This document shows positions 36,801 to 48,059 of a stretch of DNA of 64,000 nucleotides, piece by piece (the first letter of the stretch is position 1; every line of letters starts with the position of its first letter). The stretch comes from Taxillus chinensis (lineage: Eukaryota > Streptophyta > Magnoliopsida > Santalales > Loranthaceae), in assembly GCA_023512835.1 (NCBI GenBank), contig CM042089.1, positions 14,213,759 to 14,277,758 on the forward strand, read 5' to 3'. Under the pieces are notes generated by a model. That model saw nothing but the letters and a program-made list of their open reading frames with translations. It was not told where the DNA came from and did no database searches. The position numbers were made by a program, and so were the translations under genes.

Positions 36801-39800
36801 TATTCCCTTTTGTTTCTGGTTTTTTTTAATTTTTTCAGAGTTAACCTCTATTGTTGTCTTCTTGTTTGAGTCGTGTCAAGGTTTAGTGTCTAGATCGACA
36901 GTTCGTGTAGCTCAACCCCACATCAAATTGGTATGAGAGCCACGTTCACCTCACTGGCTGTCTGGAGTCTTTCATTTCAGTCTAAATTTTCTTTGTTTGG
37001 ATCGAATCATCTATGTTTTGAGTCATTTCAGTTGTCTATTGTTGTGCTTTGCTTGGATTGCTTGTGGTTTTTGGAGATTGGAACACCTTCCCTCACCTAC
37101 ATCATCTTGAACCACCAACAAACACTTGTGCTAGCCTTGTTCAATCACCAACCACCATTCCCAGCCTTCACCATTTAGGAAAAAAAAACACCCACCCCTT
37201 GCAAAACCAACTAGGTTGACTTCCCAGACTGAGTATTAATTGTACCCTACAAATTAGGCATTTCCCACATATATGCTCAACATTAAACGCCAATTTTGAA
37301 AAGATTCAATTTATAGTTGTTATAATTGCTCCTAAAATCAAGGAGATTCAATTTGCAAATGTTATAATTGCTCCTAGAAATCAGGGAGATTCAATTTGTA
37401 GCGGTTATAATCACTCCTCAAAATCAGGGAGTCCAATCTGTGATCAGAAGTCAATTTCTTATTTCTGATATCCCAAGTTCGTTTATGTATTTTATTTATT
37501 TCTGAGACAAAAAAAGGAAAAAAGAAAAGAAAAGAAAAGAAATTCAAGTTTCATTCCAACATTTCATTTGTATTTCAGACTATCCTAAGTTATAATCATT
37601 TCATAGTAGTTTGTACATAGTCAATTCTCAAGTGAAGATCAAAGGCCCTCAGAGATACCAAGGAGTCCTACAAGCCCTAGCCGTACCGTAGCCTCGAACC
37701 TCACCCATCCAATCTCCATTGGTTCAAGTTAAGACAAGTAAGGTGCAATTCTTCTTGAGTTCAGATTGGTTGAGTATACTATGTCTAATTGCATTACATT
37801 GTTGCAATTGTCTTCTTGAGTCTTGTTCTCCTTTTATTGAGTTTTTGCTTGTTTACATCCTCTGCCACGCTTATCCTTTCTATAACTCACCATTTCTTGG
37901 CAATTGTTGGCTTAGAACACCTTTCTCACGTGGGTTATTTGATCCATACAAGATAATCATCCATCAAGAAAGCTTGCATCAACAACGATTGGGAGAGAGA
38001 GATCAAACATAAGAGCAAACACTAGTGAGGTGATTTTTGATTTCTCTAATCAGATTTGTTTCAGTGTTAGTCTTTTTTTAAACATGTCTAGGTCACCAAG
38101 CCCTCCATATTCAAGGAGCCCCACACCAATACCGTCAGAGATGTTCAACATGCTCAAAACCATGTCGGACAATTTAGCCCGCTTTACTGCTCGGATGGCT
38201 GTTTTGGAGTCAAGTCCAGCACCACCAGCCCCTATCCCTCTAGGTACTTTGCTGAGACCAGAGGCCCTTCCAATGTGGCTCCAAGAGCTCCCCTACCAGA
38301 TCAAAGGAGTGCCTATGACACTACTCAAGGCGAGTACCATCAAGCCCCACCAGGCACTGTGCCTCGCTTTGGAATATCACAAGGCGCTGCTCCTCACCAT
38401 GACCCTCCCGTCCATGCTCACAATGAGCTGGAGTATGAAGGCTGGCAAGCTGAGCCACCTAGGGGCTACCAAGCTAGAAGAGGAGGTGAGCCAGAGCAAG
38501 ATGGTATTGGGAAGAATCGGAAGATCAAAGTGAAGATCCCAAGTTTTGAAGGCAAGTGTGATCCAGATGTATACATGGAGTGGGAGACCAAGATAGACCA
38601 AATCTGGACATGTCACAACTTTGCTGAGCATAAAAAGGTCCAGTTAGCTGCATTGGAGTTCAATAGCTATGCCCTTATATGGTGGGACAACTTGGTCAAG
38701 GAAAGAAGAAAAGTACTTGACCCAGACGTGGACACATGGTAGCAAATGAAAGCTTTGATGAGAACTAAATTTGTGCCCCAACGTCATACAAGGGACCTAA
38801 GGCAAAGATTGGAAAATTTGAGACAAGGATCAATGAGTGCAGAAGAGACCTACAATGCCATGCAAGTGGCAATGGTGAAAGCCAATGTGATTGAAGATGA
38901 AGAGACAACCATGGCAAGGTATCTAAGGATTCTCAATTCATTTTTGGCTAATGAAGTTGACTCCATACAGCTCCATGACAGAATTGCTACACTTAGCAAT
39001 AAAAGTGGAAAGAAAGACAAAGGCTAAAAACCAAGGAAATAGATCTATGGTGCCACCACCATCACCAAGGTTGATCTAAGGAGTGGCTATCATCAGATGA
39101 GGATGAAAGAAGGAGACGAATGGAAGACTGCATTCAAGACCAAGTTTGGTCTCTACGAATGGCTTGTAATGCCATTTGGTTTGACAAATGCTCCTTCTAC
39201 TTTTATGAGATTGATGAACTATGTTTTGAGGAATTTTATAGGAAAATTTGTTGTAGTATACTTTGATGATATACTTATCTATAGCAGGTCCCTAAAGGAG
39301 CATGAAAGACAGTTGAGGGAGGTTCTTTCTACCCTTAGAGTACAGCCCTTGTATGCCAATTTGAAAAAGTGTGATTTCTGAACTAATAAAGTCACATTTC
39401 TTGGTTTTATTATAAGTACACAAGAGCTTCAAGTAGATGAAGAGAAGATAAGAGCCATTCAAGATAGGGCAACCCCAATTTCAGTTGGACAAGTGAGGAG
39501 TTTTCATGGACTAACTAGCTTCTATAGGCGCTTTATCAAGGATTTTAGCACCATTGCTGCACCCTCAACTGAGATCACCAAGAAGCATGCACCATTTGTA
39601 TGGGGAGAGTCACAAGAGAGGGGCTTTCAACATTCTAAAGCTGAGACTCACCAAGGCGCCACTCCTCATGCTCCCAGATTTCACTCGGCCATTTGAAGTA
39701 GAGTGTGACACTTCTGGAATTGGCATTGGAGGCGTACTCATGCAAGAAGGTAAGCCTATTGCCTTTTTCTGAAAAATTGAAAGGTGCATGTCTTAACTAC

Positions 39801-42800
39801 TCTACCTATGACAAAGAGTTGTATGCTTTATATAGAGTGCTTAAGACTTGGCAACACTACTTATGGCCTCGAGAGTTTATTTTGCATACTGATCATGAGT
39901 CTTTAAAGCATTTTAGAAGTCAAGATAAACTTGATAGGAGGCATGGTAGATGGATGGAATTCATTGAAACATTTCCACATGTCATTAAGTATAAGAAGGG
40001 AAAAGATAATGTTGCTGCTGATGCCCTTTCTAGGAGACATGTTTTGTTGACCACATTAGACTCTAAGGTGTTAGGATTCACTTACGTTAAAGAGTTATAT
40101 GAGGATGACATTGATTTTGGTGCTACTTATAAGCATTGTGTGTAGAAAGGTTCTTTAAATAAGTTTTACTTGTTTGAGAGATTTTTGTTCAGAATTGATA
40201 GTGTGCATGCCTAGTTGTTCCTTGAGGATGTTACTCATAGAGGAGGCCCATAAGGGAGGCTTGATGGGACACTTAGGTAGGGATAATACATATCACATGT
40301 TGCATACACACTTCTTTTGGCCACACATGCTTAAGGACGTAGAACGCTTAGTGAAAAAGTGTTTAGAGTGCCTGAAAGCCAAGTCTAGAGTTAAGCCACA
40401 TGGTCTGTATATTCATTTACCTATTCCTAAGCCCCTTGGGAAGATATTAGTATGAATTTCATTATAAGGTTGCCAAGGACTAAGAAGGGGAGAGATTTTA
40501 TATTTGTGGTTGTTGATAGATTCTCTAAAATGGAACATTTTATTGATTGCCATAAGACTAATAATGCTTCTAACGTACTAATTTGTTCTTTAGGGAAATA
40601 GTTAGGTTACATGGAGTGTCTAAGACTATTGTGAGTAATAGATATGTGAAGTTCCTTAGTCATTTTTGGAAAACTCTTTGGGGAAATCTAGGAACTAGAT
40701 TGTTATTTTCTACTTCTAGTCATCCGCAAACTGATGGTCAAACTGAAGTGACCAATAAGACTCTCACAACCATCTTAAGGGCTATCATTAGAAAGAATCT
40801 AAAGGCTTGGGAAGATGCATTACCTCATGTAGAATTTGCATATAATAGGGCTGTTCATTCTTCTACTTCTCTGAGTCCTTTTGAGTGTGTTTATGGTTTG
40901 AATCCCTTAACCCCACTTGATCTTAAGTTGGGGCACAGGCAGAGTTCATTAGGGAGTTGCAACAAAAGAGAGAGTATAATGCAGCCAAGGCAAACCAAGG
41001 ACGAAGGAGAGTGATTTTCAAACCAGGGTATCTTGTTTGGGTTCATTTGAGGAAGGAGCATTTCCCTGACAAACGCAAGACCAAGCTTTCACCAAGAGGA
41101 GATGGCCCATTCAAGGTTCTGAAAAGAGTTGGAGATAATGCGTATGTACTGGAGCTACCGGAGAGTATGGTGTGAGTGCAACCTTCAATGTTGGCAACCT
41201 TACACTTTATGAGAGACTTGATAAGGAGCTAGAGGATTCGAGGTCGTCTCCTTTTCAAGACAGGGAGGATGATAAGGGGTCACCAACACCTCAAGTTCCT
41301 GCATTTGAAGGTCCTATCACTAGGGCAAGGGGTAAGGAGATCCAACAAGAATTGGACAAAGTGATGCCCTTCTTTTTGTCCAAGGAGCCTTCCATGTTAG
41401 CAACCTTCTCTGAAGACCATTGCAACTTGTGAAGACCCCATGAAGTGATTGAATGAATTGCTATTTGTCTTGTGTGTTTTAAGACAACATCTTTATTTTG
41501 ATTTTTTTGTTTTCTTTTATAGGAAAGTGGAGTCAACTTTAGGCCTATAAAAAACCCTCCAGCATGTATTGTTTTCTTGGGAATTGAGAATTGTTTTTCT
41601 TTTCTATCAAAAGAAAGTTTTTGAGAGAAGAGAGTATTGTTGATCGATCTTGCTTAGTTGTTCTTGATTGTGTCAATCTCCTTAGAGATTAGTATTTTCA
41701 AGCCTCCATAAGCCTCCTCCTTGTGCTTGGCTACCATGTCCAATGTGTAAGGTTGTAATCAATGGGATCTTTTCATTAGTTGGTTCAGTTCTTGATTCAT
41801 AGAACATAGTTGTTCTATTGTTTGAATGTTTGATTTGGTTCTATTTTCTATTCCCTTTTGTTTATGTTTTTTTTATTTTTTCAAAGTTAACCTCTATTGT
41901 TGTCTTCTTGTTTGAGTCGTGTCAAGGTTTAGTGTCTAAATCGACAGTTTGTGTAGCTCAACCCCACATCACTAAGTCTAGGGTCTTGAAGCCTTCCACT
42001 ATGAGGCCAAGGCATGGATTGATGATACTTTTGAGGTTTCAATGCTGGTAAATTCTAGGTCCTCTCACAAATTCATAGACACGAATATTTTAAGGATGGT
42101 TAAACTGCAAGGAACAAACATAACACAATTTGTTATGAAGGTGGCTAGTAGAGAAAAACTTAAAAGTGATTAAATGGCTTGCGATGTGAATATGAATGCG
42201 CAAGGTGCCAAAATTGCTACTAATTTGCACGTGACATCTCTAGTGGGAGTACATGTAGTGTTAGGCATTACTTGGTTGAAGAGTATTGAAAGTGGCATTA
42301 CAAATTACAGTGTTATGTCAATAGAAGGAAAAGAATATGGATTATCCTACCTCCTAAAGAAATTAAATCATTGTGAGCTCAAATGCTAGAGGGGCTTGGC
42401 CAACGGGGGGTTCAATGCTTGGCGGTGGTTAATGGTGACAAAGGCTATTTAGAAAATGACAAGTATGACAAGTTGCTAGAGTGATTTTTAAAATTTTTCC
42501 TTAAAGACAAGAGCAAACTTGAAGAGTAGATGAACCCAAGCTCGAAACGAAATACTATGCTTGAAACATATGAAGTCAAGCATATGTTTTGAGGAGTAGA
42601 GGTTTCGTGAAATTGAGGAGTGCATGTTATGAGCACATGTTCAGCACCACATTCCAAGCATATGTTTTGAGCATAGGCTAGAGACTCGTGTTCAGCAGTT
42701 TTAGGATTTTTGACTTATTTATGTATTGATTTACTTATTTGACTTTTTAATAAAATATTGGAACAAATAATACATATATTGAAGATAAATGATAACTTAA

Positions 42801-45800
42801 TTTGATAATATTGTACTTAAAAAAGAAATTACTTCTGTACTAAAAAAAACTGTATTTAATAAACTATGATTTTAAAAGTGATGTAAATTATAAAAGTAAT
42901 TAGTATTTGATAAATAAAAAAAATAATGTAAATATTTAAAAGATAAAAACATCCTTACTTTTTGAATTTTAAACCTACACTCCTTTTACTTTTAATTTAA
43001 ATAAGATTAATATTAATATTTTATAAATTTCAAAGTTACTTCCTAAGAAAACAACTTTGAAAAGTAACCTCAAAATGTTTTTTAGAAGTACTTTTTAAAT
43101 TAACTAAGCAATTTTTACTATTTTTGCTTATAAAATAAGCATAAACAATCCCTCAAAAATAATACCAAACTGACCCGAGATCACATGTGAATCATCCATA
43201 TATATATTTTGTGTACTTGACTCAGAAATAAGCCGAGTGAGGGAGCATGTTGAGATTATAATTTCATGTAAATAAGGTTTTTTTATTTTGTAATTAATTA
43301 ATGAGATATTAAAATCATTTAACTCATTATCAATTAATTTTGGGATGGAATTCTTCAAATTTTGACAAAAGAAATAAAGGATTCATGTAACTACATCCCC
43401 TTGATGATGAGTCTACTGGCATAATCCAAAACGCTAAGTGTTAAAAAATAATAAGATTACCACAACTAAAGCCCTTAGTTCATAAGCCTATATGCGCAAA
43501 AATAAAATAATCAGGCACAAATCATACCAAGGCCCTCAATAGGATACTCAGAGTGTTCTGCTATTGGTTGGATAATTCTGTTGGGTGATATGCCCACCAA
43601 GCTAACACATGAAAGGTGAAGAAAGAACATTAGTTACGGCAAAGAAATGTAAAATATGATTTAATATAATTAAATACTGCTTGCATTACTCACTTAATGA
43701 GTCCATTCTCCGTGCCAGTAATAAGTGCATCTTCATCGAGCTAACATATTATAAATAGCAAATCATTTTGATCGAACCAAACTGATTTTAGTTTGAAAGT
43801 CATATAGACTTGGAAGAACAACAATGAAATCTTACTTTGAGTAAAGCATCAACAGAGCTTGGACAAAGATTAAGATAGCGATCACTGAAATAAAACAATA
43901 AAATTAAATAAAAAGTCACAATGGTCGTTTTGCAAATTACAACAGTACAAATAATCAAGGGGGAATATATAAAAGCATATTTAAATTATCAAAACCTCTT
44001 CTAATTGTAGGCAATCTAGAGAAAATACCTGCAGTCCTGAAAAAAACCCCATGAATACAATAATAGAGCACCACTCTGTGTCCCACAAATAACTTTCTGA
44101 CCATTCTACATGCAATTGAAAATAACACAATTAGATTATGAATGATTATCCACTACATGCAATTCTTGTTCGCATATTTTATCCAAAATATTCTTGTTTA
44201 CATAAAAAAATAGTTCTTAATTCTAATGCATTCACAAGAAGTTTTTTTTTTATAAGTAAGAAAATTTATTAAAATATATAAAACGCGCACAAATAGTGTG
44301 CGCTAAACGAACATATAATAACTTCTTGTGTGCATTCACAAGAATTTATTAAAATGAAACTAAAGAAAAACAATCAAAAGGTCACAATATCGTAAGCAAG
44401 TACAAATACAAGCTCTAGAGAACGTCCAAACATATTTTCATGAGATGAATCATTACAGAAGACAACTCCAAAACATCCCACACACTAAATAATGATAGAT
44501 AAACATTTCAGAAGATAACAAAAAACACTACCTTCATAATAACAACAGAAAGAAGCTCATCTTCAGCAAACTCGGATCTATGTTGAACCTGCATTTGCCA
44601 TGGATGGGTGGCACATGATCAAATTACATTAAATTTTTAAGTGATTTATAAATTGTGACACAAGCATATGAGGCGGCATTTCAATTTTTTTTATTTTTTT
44701 TATTTTGCAGGAATTCTTACCTTATTTCTTCGGATGTCACAAACTGATAAAGTCCCATCCCCACTAACATATTTAAAAGGAAAATATCAAAATTTATTTC
44801 TATAAAAAATATTATTTATTGGTACTAGCTTATGTGAATTTTAATGCATCCAGAACAATCCAAGTGGCATATTAGCATACTCAAACTCATACTAGGGGAA
44901 CACATTAAAAGGGACAGGCATAGAATTGTTGGAGAACAGAGAGAAAAATTCAAAAAGCCATGCAAATGAAATAAAATATTTATTTACAACAGTTGACAAA
45001 AAGATTAATGTGAATCATTGCATGTTAAAATAATCATGGAAATATATGTTCTTTCTTGATACTACTGATTGAATCCTGGTTCAAATTTGGTTGGTGAATA
45101 TGAGAAAGCTTCAGTTAGAATGACCAAAAGGCCAGTGAGCAAGAAATTTAACCTCTTAATCCACACCTCATCTTTATATTTAAGATTTTTCCTAATGGAA
45201 AGAACTTTTCATACTACCATATATGAATCGTTATAAGTACTTGAGAGTGTGTAGTGGCCGGTGAGCATTTTAAACTAGCTTCATAATCCCAAATCAAGAT
45301 TTCACCTAATGAGGAAGGGAGGTGGTTTGCTGTACTAAATCTACGGAAACCATAGATAGTCAGGCTCATAACAATGCAGTTTAATATGGGTGTCCATTCC
45401 ATACCATAAGTTATTGGTCAAGAGTGAAGCTTTAGAAGAATGGGCTTGACAACAGCATTTTTAATAGGAAGCAATTAGAAGGTCAGTAATTCAAAAAAGT
45501 AGAATGATTCTATTAATATAAATCACACTCAATTAATTGTGCTTGCATATTAGAACAAACATCTCCCTCCCACCCCCTCCCTTCCTCAAGTTGTTTTAGG
45601 GACAAACCTAATTGATTAGTTCTCATTGCCAAAAACTCTGTGGATATCTAACATGCATCAATTATGCAGATAGTCTTCAAATGAAGCCCCTGATACTTGT
45701 TAATGTGTACTGTAATTTTATTGGACTTATTTTACATTTTTGGGATTGACATAGTAGCTTAGTTAGAGCAATTTTTCAAGAATACTCTACACGATACAAG

Positions 45801-47863
45801 ATCCATCAGGAGATAGTAAAATTAGTTATGGGTTCTTTTTTCAAATACATAAATACTTTTTTGTTAGAAGCATTGATTGCATATTTATACCTCACTCCTC
45901 CACAAAGGACTCCAACATTTAATTCTGTTAGCTATGGGTGTGTGTATAACTTTGCCTCCGAGATTCAATTATGTGATATAACTTATTTTAACTCGTTCAT
46001 CAGAAAATATAAATATATATTTTAAAAAATATGGATCACAAGAAATAGAATGTTCAACTAGTAAATGAAGTGGAACAGTGAAATTATTACAAACACCTCG
46101 TTCCCAATAATTTCCTGGCATCAGATGCAAAGGTCATATCCGAAATGTACTCTTCATGAGCATCAAATGAGTTAGAGCAAGAACGTTGCCTTGTATCCCA
46201 TACCTGTATTGAATTTATTCAAAATCAAAAGGTATAAAAAATTTGGTTAACAAAACAACAATGCTGGTTTCCCTCTAAGTCTAACAGTTCAAATCATACA
46301 AGTCCAGGCCGCATGCAATGATGCAATCACCTCAAGGAACAAGTTAACAGAGAATAAAGAATGCAGCATGCAAAACCATTGGAGAATGAGAATTGACAAG
46401 TTGATGATTGAGAACAAAAGGTGCATACGAAAAACAAAATCGTTGGGCCAAAATATTTCATAGAAAATAGTGGAAACAAAGGAATATAAAAAGGTTGCCA
46501 AGGATTGAGTGGCACGGGAAAGAAAATAATACATTAGGAACTTTATAATTTAGGATTAAGAAAGGAATAAATTTAGCCAAAATACAAAATAAAATGGACT
46601 TCAAGTTATATTCATATTGGTTTGTTTTTATGATTCCATTTCATGTGGACATAACAATGAGATTATCCACAAAATCATGGTCTCAACTAAAATGTACAGT
46701 GATGCATTGGTTACAACATTCATCCCAACAAAGATCTTCACTATCAGCCTTCATTTTCCCAGAAGTTTCACTAGAATATATTTTTTACTTCTTAGAGTCC
46801 AACATAGGGAAGATGAGGCCTAATAGTGCAAAAAAACAACGGAGTCTGAGAACTGTTAAGGAAGGAACCTTGATACACCCTTCATCATCTCCAGATGCAA
46901 TAGTTGATTCCGTCATATTATGCAGTTTATTGACAGGGGCACTGAAAAGAAATACAACATTATAAGTTATAACAACTGTGAGGAGATGGAAAAAATAAAT
47001 GCCACAGCATGAAGGTTTTAGGAAAAATGACAAAAAAGTTCAAACAAAAGCTCAACCCAACTCACAAACATACCCATGAGAATTTTCGAGACGTGCAATA
47101 GCTGATCCCGTTTCTACATCAGTTGCGAGAATTGAGCAGTCCGGGGAACCAGTGAGAATTGCTAATAAAAGACCCAGTCAGTGAAAAGCCATTTAAATAA
47201 ATTAAATTTAAAACATCTAGGAAACCTGCATGCAACTGAAAACAACAACATGGATAAAAATTAACAAGAGAAATTTGGAACAGTGATGAATGTTATTATT
47301 AATTACTAATAGAAGAATTTACCACGGCCTTCATTAATGAATCGAACAGCTCTACATGATTCCTCGTGTGCATGTATTTTCAGTGCTCTATTAATAAGAT
47401 TCACCAAACATAGAATTAATGCCACTTCATAATTTGAAATCTGAATGCGATATCACTTTCATCATCCTCATAACATTGCACACACAACTCCCATGTGCTA
47501 TTCTACAATATAGACGGTTCATAAATAGACTTGCATGTATACGCATGTAAGTGTACAGTGTACACACACACACACACTATCTATTATATGTGAACAAACA
47601 GCAATTTAAATGGAATCTATATATATAGAGTACGAATGTTACCTTTGAGGCGGAGATTCAGCACCATATCGGTACCTGAAAAAAATTCAATCATTGATTC
47701 ATTGACAGAAATCAATATAGGGCCAACAAAAAAATGTAAAACAAAGCAAGAAAGGAGCATATAATTACAAAAGAAGGTCTCCATCGATGAGCCCAACAGC
47801 TATGAGGTTGTTTGAAGGATGAAAATCGACATCAAACGAAAGCTTTCCCAGGTTAATCTCCAT
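26996..47863 (-). CDS. WDR55: WD repeat-containing protein 55 homologue, 15 exons
   Basis: Exons (coding-strand order): 47769-47863, 47643-47675, 47323-47387, 47074-47161, 46869-46941, 46097-46203, 44721-44763, 44532-44588, 44029-44105, 43836-43884, 43694-43740, 43528-43601, 27868-27923, 27455-27542, 26996-27050. All introns are GT-AG and phases join without a break through exon 14, giving [50 protein letters not shown] and [21 protein letters not shown]55 is a seven-bladed WD40 protein; in Arabidopsis it binds DDB1 of CUL4 ubiquitin ligases and is needed for reproduction, and relatives act in nucleolar rRNA processing. Exon 15 is uncertain: the FFADL-stop end expected of the family is present but lies out of frame across G7 and T8 runs. 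Intron 12 is 15,604 bp and full of retrotransposons. Confidence 0.88.
27827..27862. repeat. (GA)18 microsatellite beside a WDR55 splice donor
   Basis: Perfect dinucleotide run. On the WDR55 strand it is (TC)18 and starts five bases after the exon 13 boundary, in intron 13, whose donor is GTGCC instead of the usual GTAAG. Confidence 0.95.
28000..29150. other. Intronic DNA, possibly older LINE sequence at the right
   Basis: Mostly AT-rich with no ORF. From about 28,700 the composition and scattered words suggest degraded LINE reverse-transcriptase sequence leading into the clearer match at 29,160. Confidence 0.4.
29160..29560 (+). pseudogene. LINE (non-LTR) reverse transcriptase C-terminal remnant
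   Basis: Across frames the plus strand reads [32 protein letters not shown] and ECLVIHKEQ. This is the thumb/C-terminal part of plant LINE reverse transcriptases, where a KFYRTAIRPALLYG-type block is typical. Several stops. No 5' part, endonuclease or poly(A) tail identified. Lies in WDR55 intron 12. Confidence 0.6.
29570..30282. other. AT-rich intronic DNA left of gypsy element 1
   Basis: No protein-like frame. The two overlapping Phe/Leu/Cys-rich minus-strand frames near 29,850-30,098 look like chance openings. Confidence 0.5.
30283..30666 (+). repeat. 5' LTR of gypsy element 1
   Basis: 384 bp, TG...CA ends, clearly paired with 35,405-35,779. Confidence 0.9.
30990..35400 (+). pseudogene. 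Gag-Pol of gypsy element 1 (broken)
   Basis: Gag from 30,990 (246-residue frame) with [18 protein letters not shown] and [14 protein letters not shown] zinc knuckle near 31,825 reads [15 protein letters not shown] with its first Cys replaced by Ser. Protease: [12 protein letters not shown] near 32,045. Reverse transcriptase: [17 protein letters not shown] near 32,755, then YLDD near 33,057. RNase [18 protein letters not shown] (33,490), ending near 33,830. Integrase: Cys pair in [10 protein letters not shown] (34,160) and later damaged core blocks. A chromodomain-like tail [10 protein letters not shown] is near 35,265. In-frame stops (for example TAG at 32,244, TGA at 33,412, TAG at 33,748) and several frameshifts make it inactive. 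Confidence 0.85.
35405..35779 (+). repeat. 3' LTR of gypsy element 1
   Basis: 375 bp. Compared with the 5' LTR it lacks a short segment (ATAGACGGAAAAGTGTTA-like) and has scattered substitutions, so the insertion is not recent. Confidence 0.9.
35784..36310 (+). pseudogene. Gag fragment of older gypsy element 3 (left part)
   Basis: Reads [32 protein letters not shown] and FIEELKL, then a degenerate zinc knuckle (YFKCKES) near 36,145. Stops are frequent. It breaks at 36,310, where element 2 starts; the protease of the same kind of element resumes at 41,972. Confidence 0.65.
36311..36925 (+). repeat. 5' LTR of gypsy element 2
   Basis: 615 bp. Lacks about 95 bp that the 3' LTR has shortly after its start. 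Confidence 0.9.
38084..39027 (+). pseudogene. Gag of gypsy element 2 (frameshifted)
   Basis: Starts at ATG 38,084 with a Ser/Pro-rich [18 protein letters not shown], followed by [21 protein letters not shown] frameshift near 38,280 moves to the frame with [20 protein letters not shown] and [16 protein letters not shown] at 38,740 interrupts before [13 protein letters not shown] and the C-terminal part ending [13 protein letters not shown] (NKSGKKDKG) with a stop at 39,025. This is a retrotransposon Gag, despite the SR-like start. No zinc knuckle remains. Confidence 0.8.
39040..41432 (+). pseudogene. Pol of gypsy element 2 (partial RT, RNase H, integrase)
   Basis: Begins abruptly inside reverse transcriptase at [19 protein letters not shown], then [15 protein letters not shown] and YFDD (39,259-39,270). 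Protease and the RT N-terminus are missing, so gag and RT are joined by an internal deletion. RNase H has [19 protein letters not shown] and ends at DALSRRH (40,020). Integrase: [32 protein letters not shown], then [14 protein letters not shown] and [14 protein letters not shown]-terminal block runs into the 3' LTR, where the last frame ([15 protein letters not shown]) lies. Several stops and shifts; inactive. Confidence 0.82.
41270..41971 (+). repeat. 3' LTR of gypsy element 2
   Basis: 702 bp. Its first ~160 bp are also the end of the pol reading frame, which stops at 41,432. Confidence 0.9.
41977..42480 (+). pseudogene. Protease region of older gypsy element 3 (right part)
   Basis: Reads [19 protein letters not shown] (the residues after a lost D-S/T-G active site), [20 protein letters not shown] and [14 protein letters not shown]. 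This is a retroviral-type aspartic protease as in gypsy Pol, with frameshifts. It continues the gag fragment at 35,784-36,310 across the element 2 insertion. Confidence 0.7.
42490..43520. other. Intronic spacer with short direct repeats
   Basis: 42,560-42,680 repeats the word AGCATATGTTTTGAG three times. 42,700-43,430 is AT-rich and non-coding. Confidence 0.5.
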
Positions 47864-47914
47864 TGAAACCAGAGCAGCAAAGAGCAGAGAGCGCGCGCGC
47901 GAGAGCGAGGGAGG

Positions 47915-48034
47915 GTGAAACCCTAAACCCTACAAAATTGCCACGACGACCGCGAACGCCATTCGGCTCCTACCCAGGACCGGCCCAAACTCACGGTAGG
48001 CACGACGAAAAGTGGATAGTTGGTCACGGGCCCA
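47915..48034 (-). promoter_or_regulatory. WDR55: WDR55 upstream region with telo-box and site II motifs
   Basis: Double telo-box AAACCCTAAACCCTAC at 47,918-47,933, about 55 bp upstream of the ATG, and TGGGCC (site II-type, minus strand) at 47,982-47,987 and within 48,028-48,034. In plants this pair is common in promoters or 5' UTRs of ribosome-biogenesis and cell-proliferation genes, which suits WDR55. The transcription start is not known. Confidence 0.55.
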
Positions 48035-48059
48035 AAAGTTGAATTTTATAAAATTAATT

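Larger units (their letters stand above)
36311..41971 (+). mobile_element. Ty3/gypsy LTR retrotransposon (element 2, 5.66 kb), nested
   Basis: 5' LTR 36,311-36,925 and 3' LTR 41,270-41,971, starting TGATAAGGG and ending CCCCACATCA. Perfect 5-bp TSD CTAAG at 36,306-36,310 and 41,972-41,976. Primer site TGGTATGAGAGC (36,929-36,940, one mismatch to the initiator-Met type) follows the 5' LTR; polypurine tract CAGGGAGGA immediately precedes the 3' LTR. Both LTRs carry a CCTATAAAAAA TATA-like box (about 36,490 and 41,546). Inserted into the older gypsy element 3. Confidence 0.9.
27924..43527 (-). other. WDR55: WDR55 intron 12 (15.6 kb)
   Basis: Donor GTATGATT at 43,527 after ...YPIEGL; acceptor TTTTGTAG at 27,924 before [11 protein letters not shown]. 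The split codon G|CC restores Ala and the frame. It contains a LINE remnant, gypsy element 1, and gypsy element 2 nested in older gypsy element 3. The other WDR55 introns are about 90-1,330 bp. Confidence 0.85.

Noticed and set aside
38030..38180. SR-protein-like start (Ser/Pro/Arg-rich)
   Set aside because: Followed in frame-shifted continuation by retrotransposon Gag blocks and located after a primer-binding site, so it is a Gag N-terminus.
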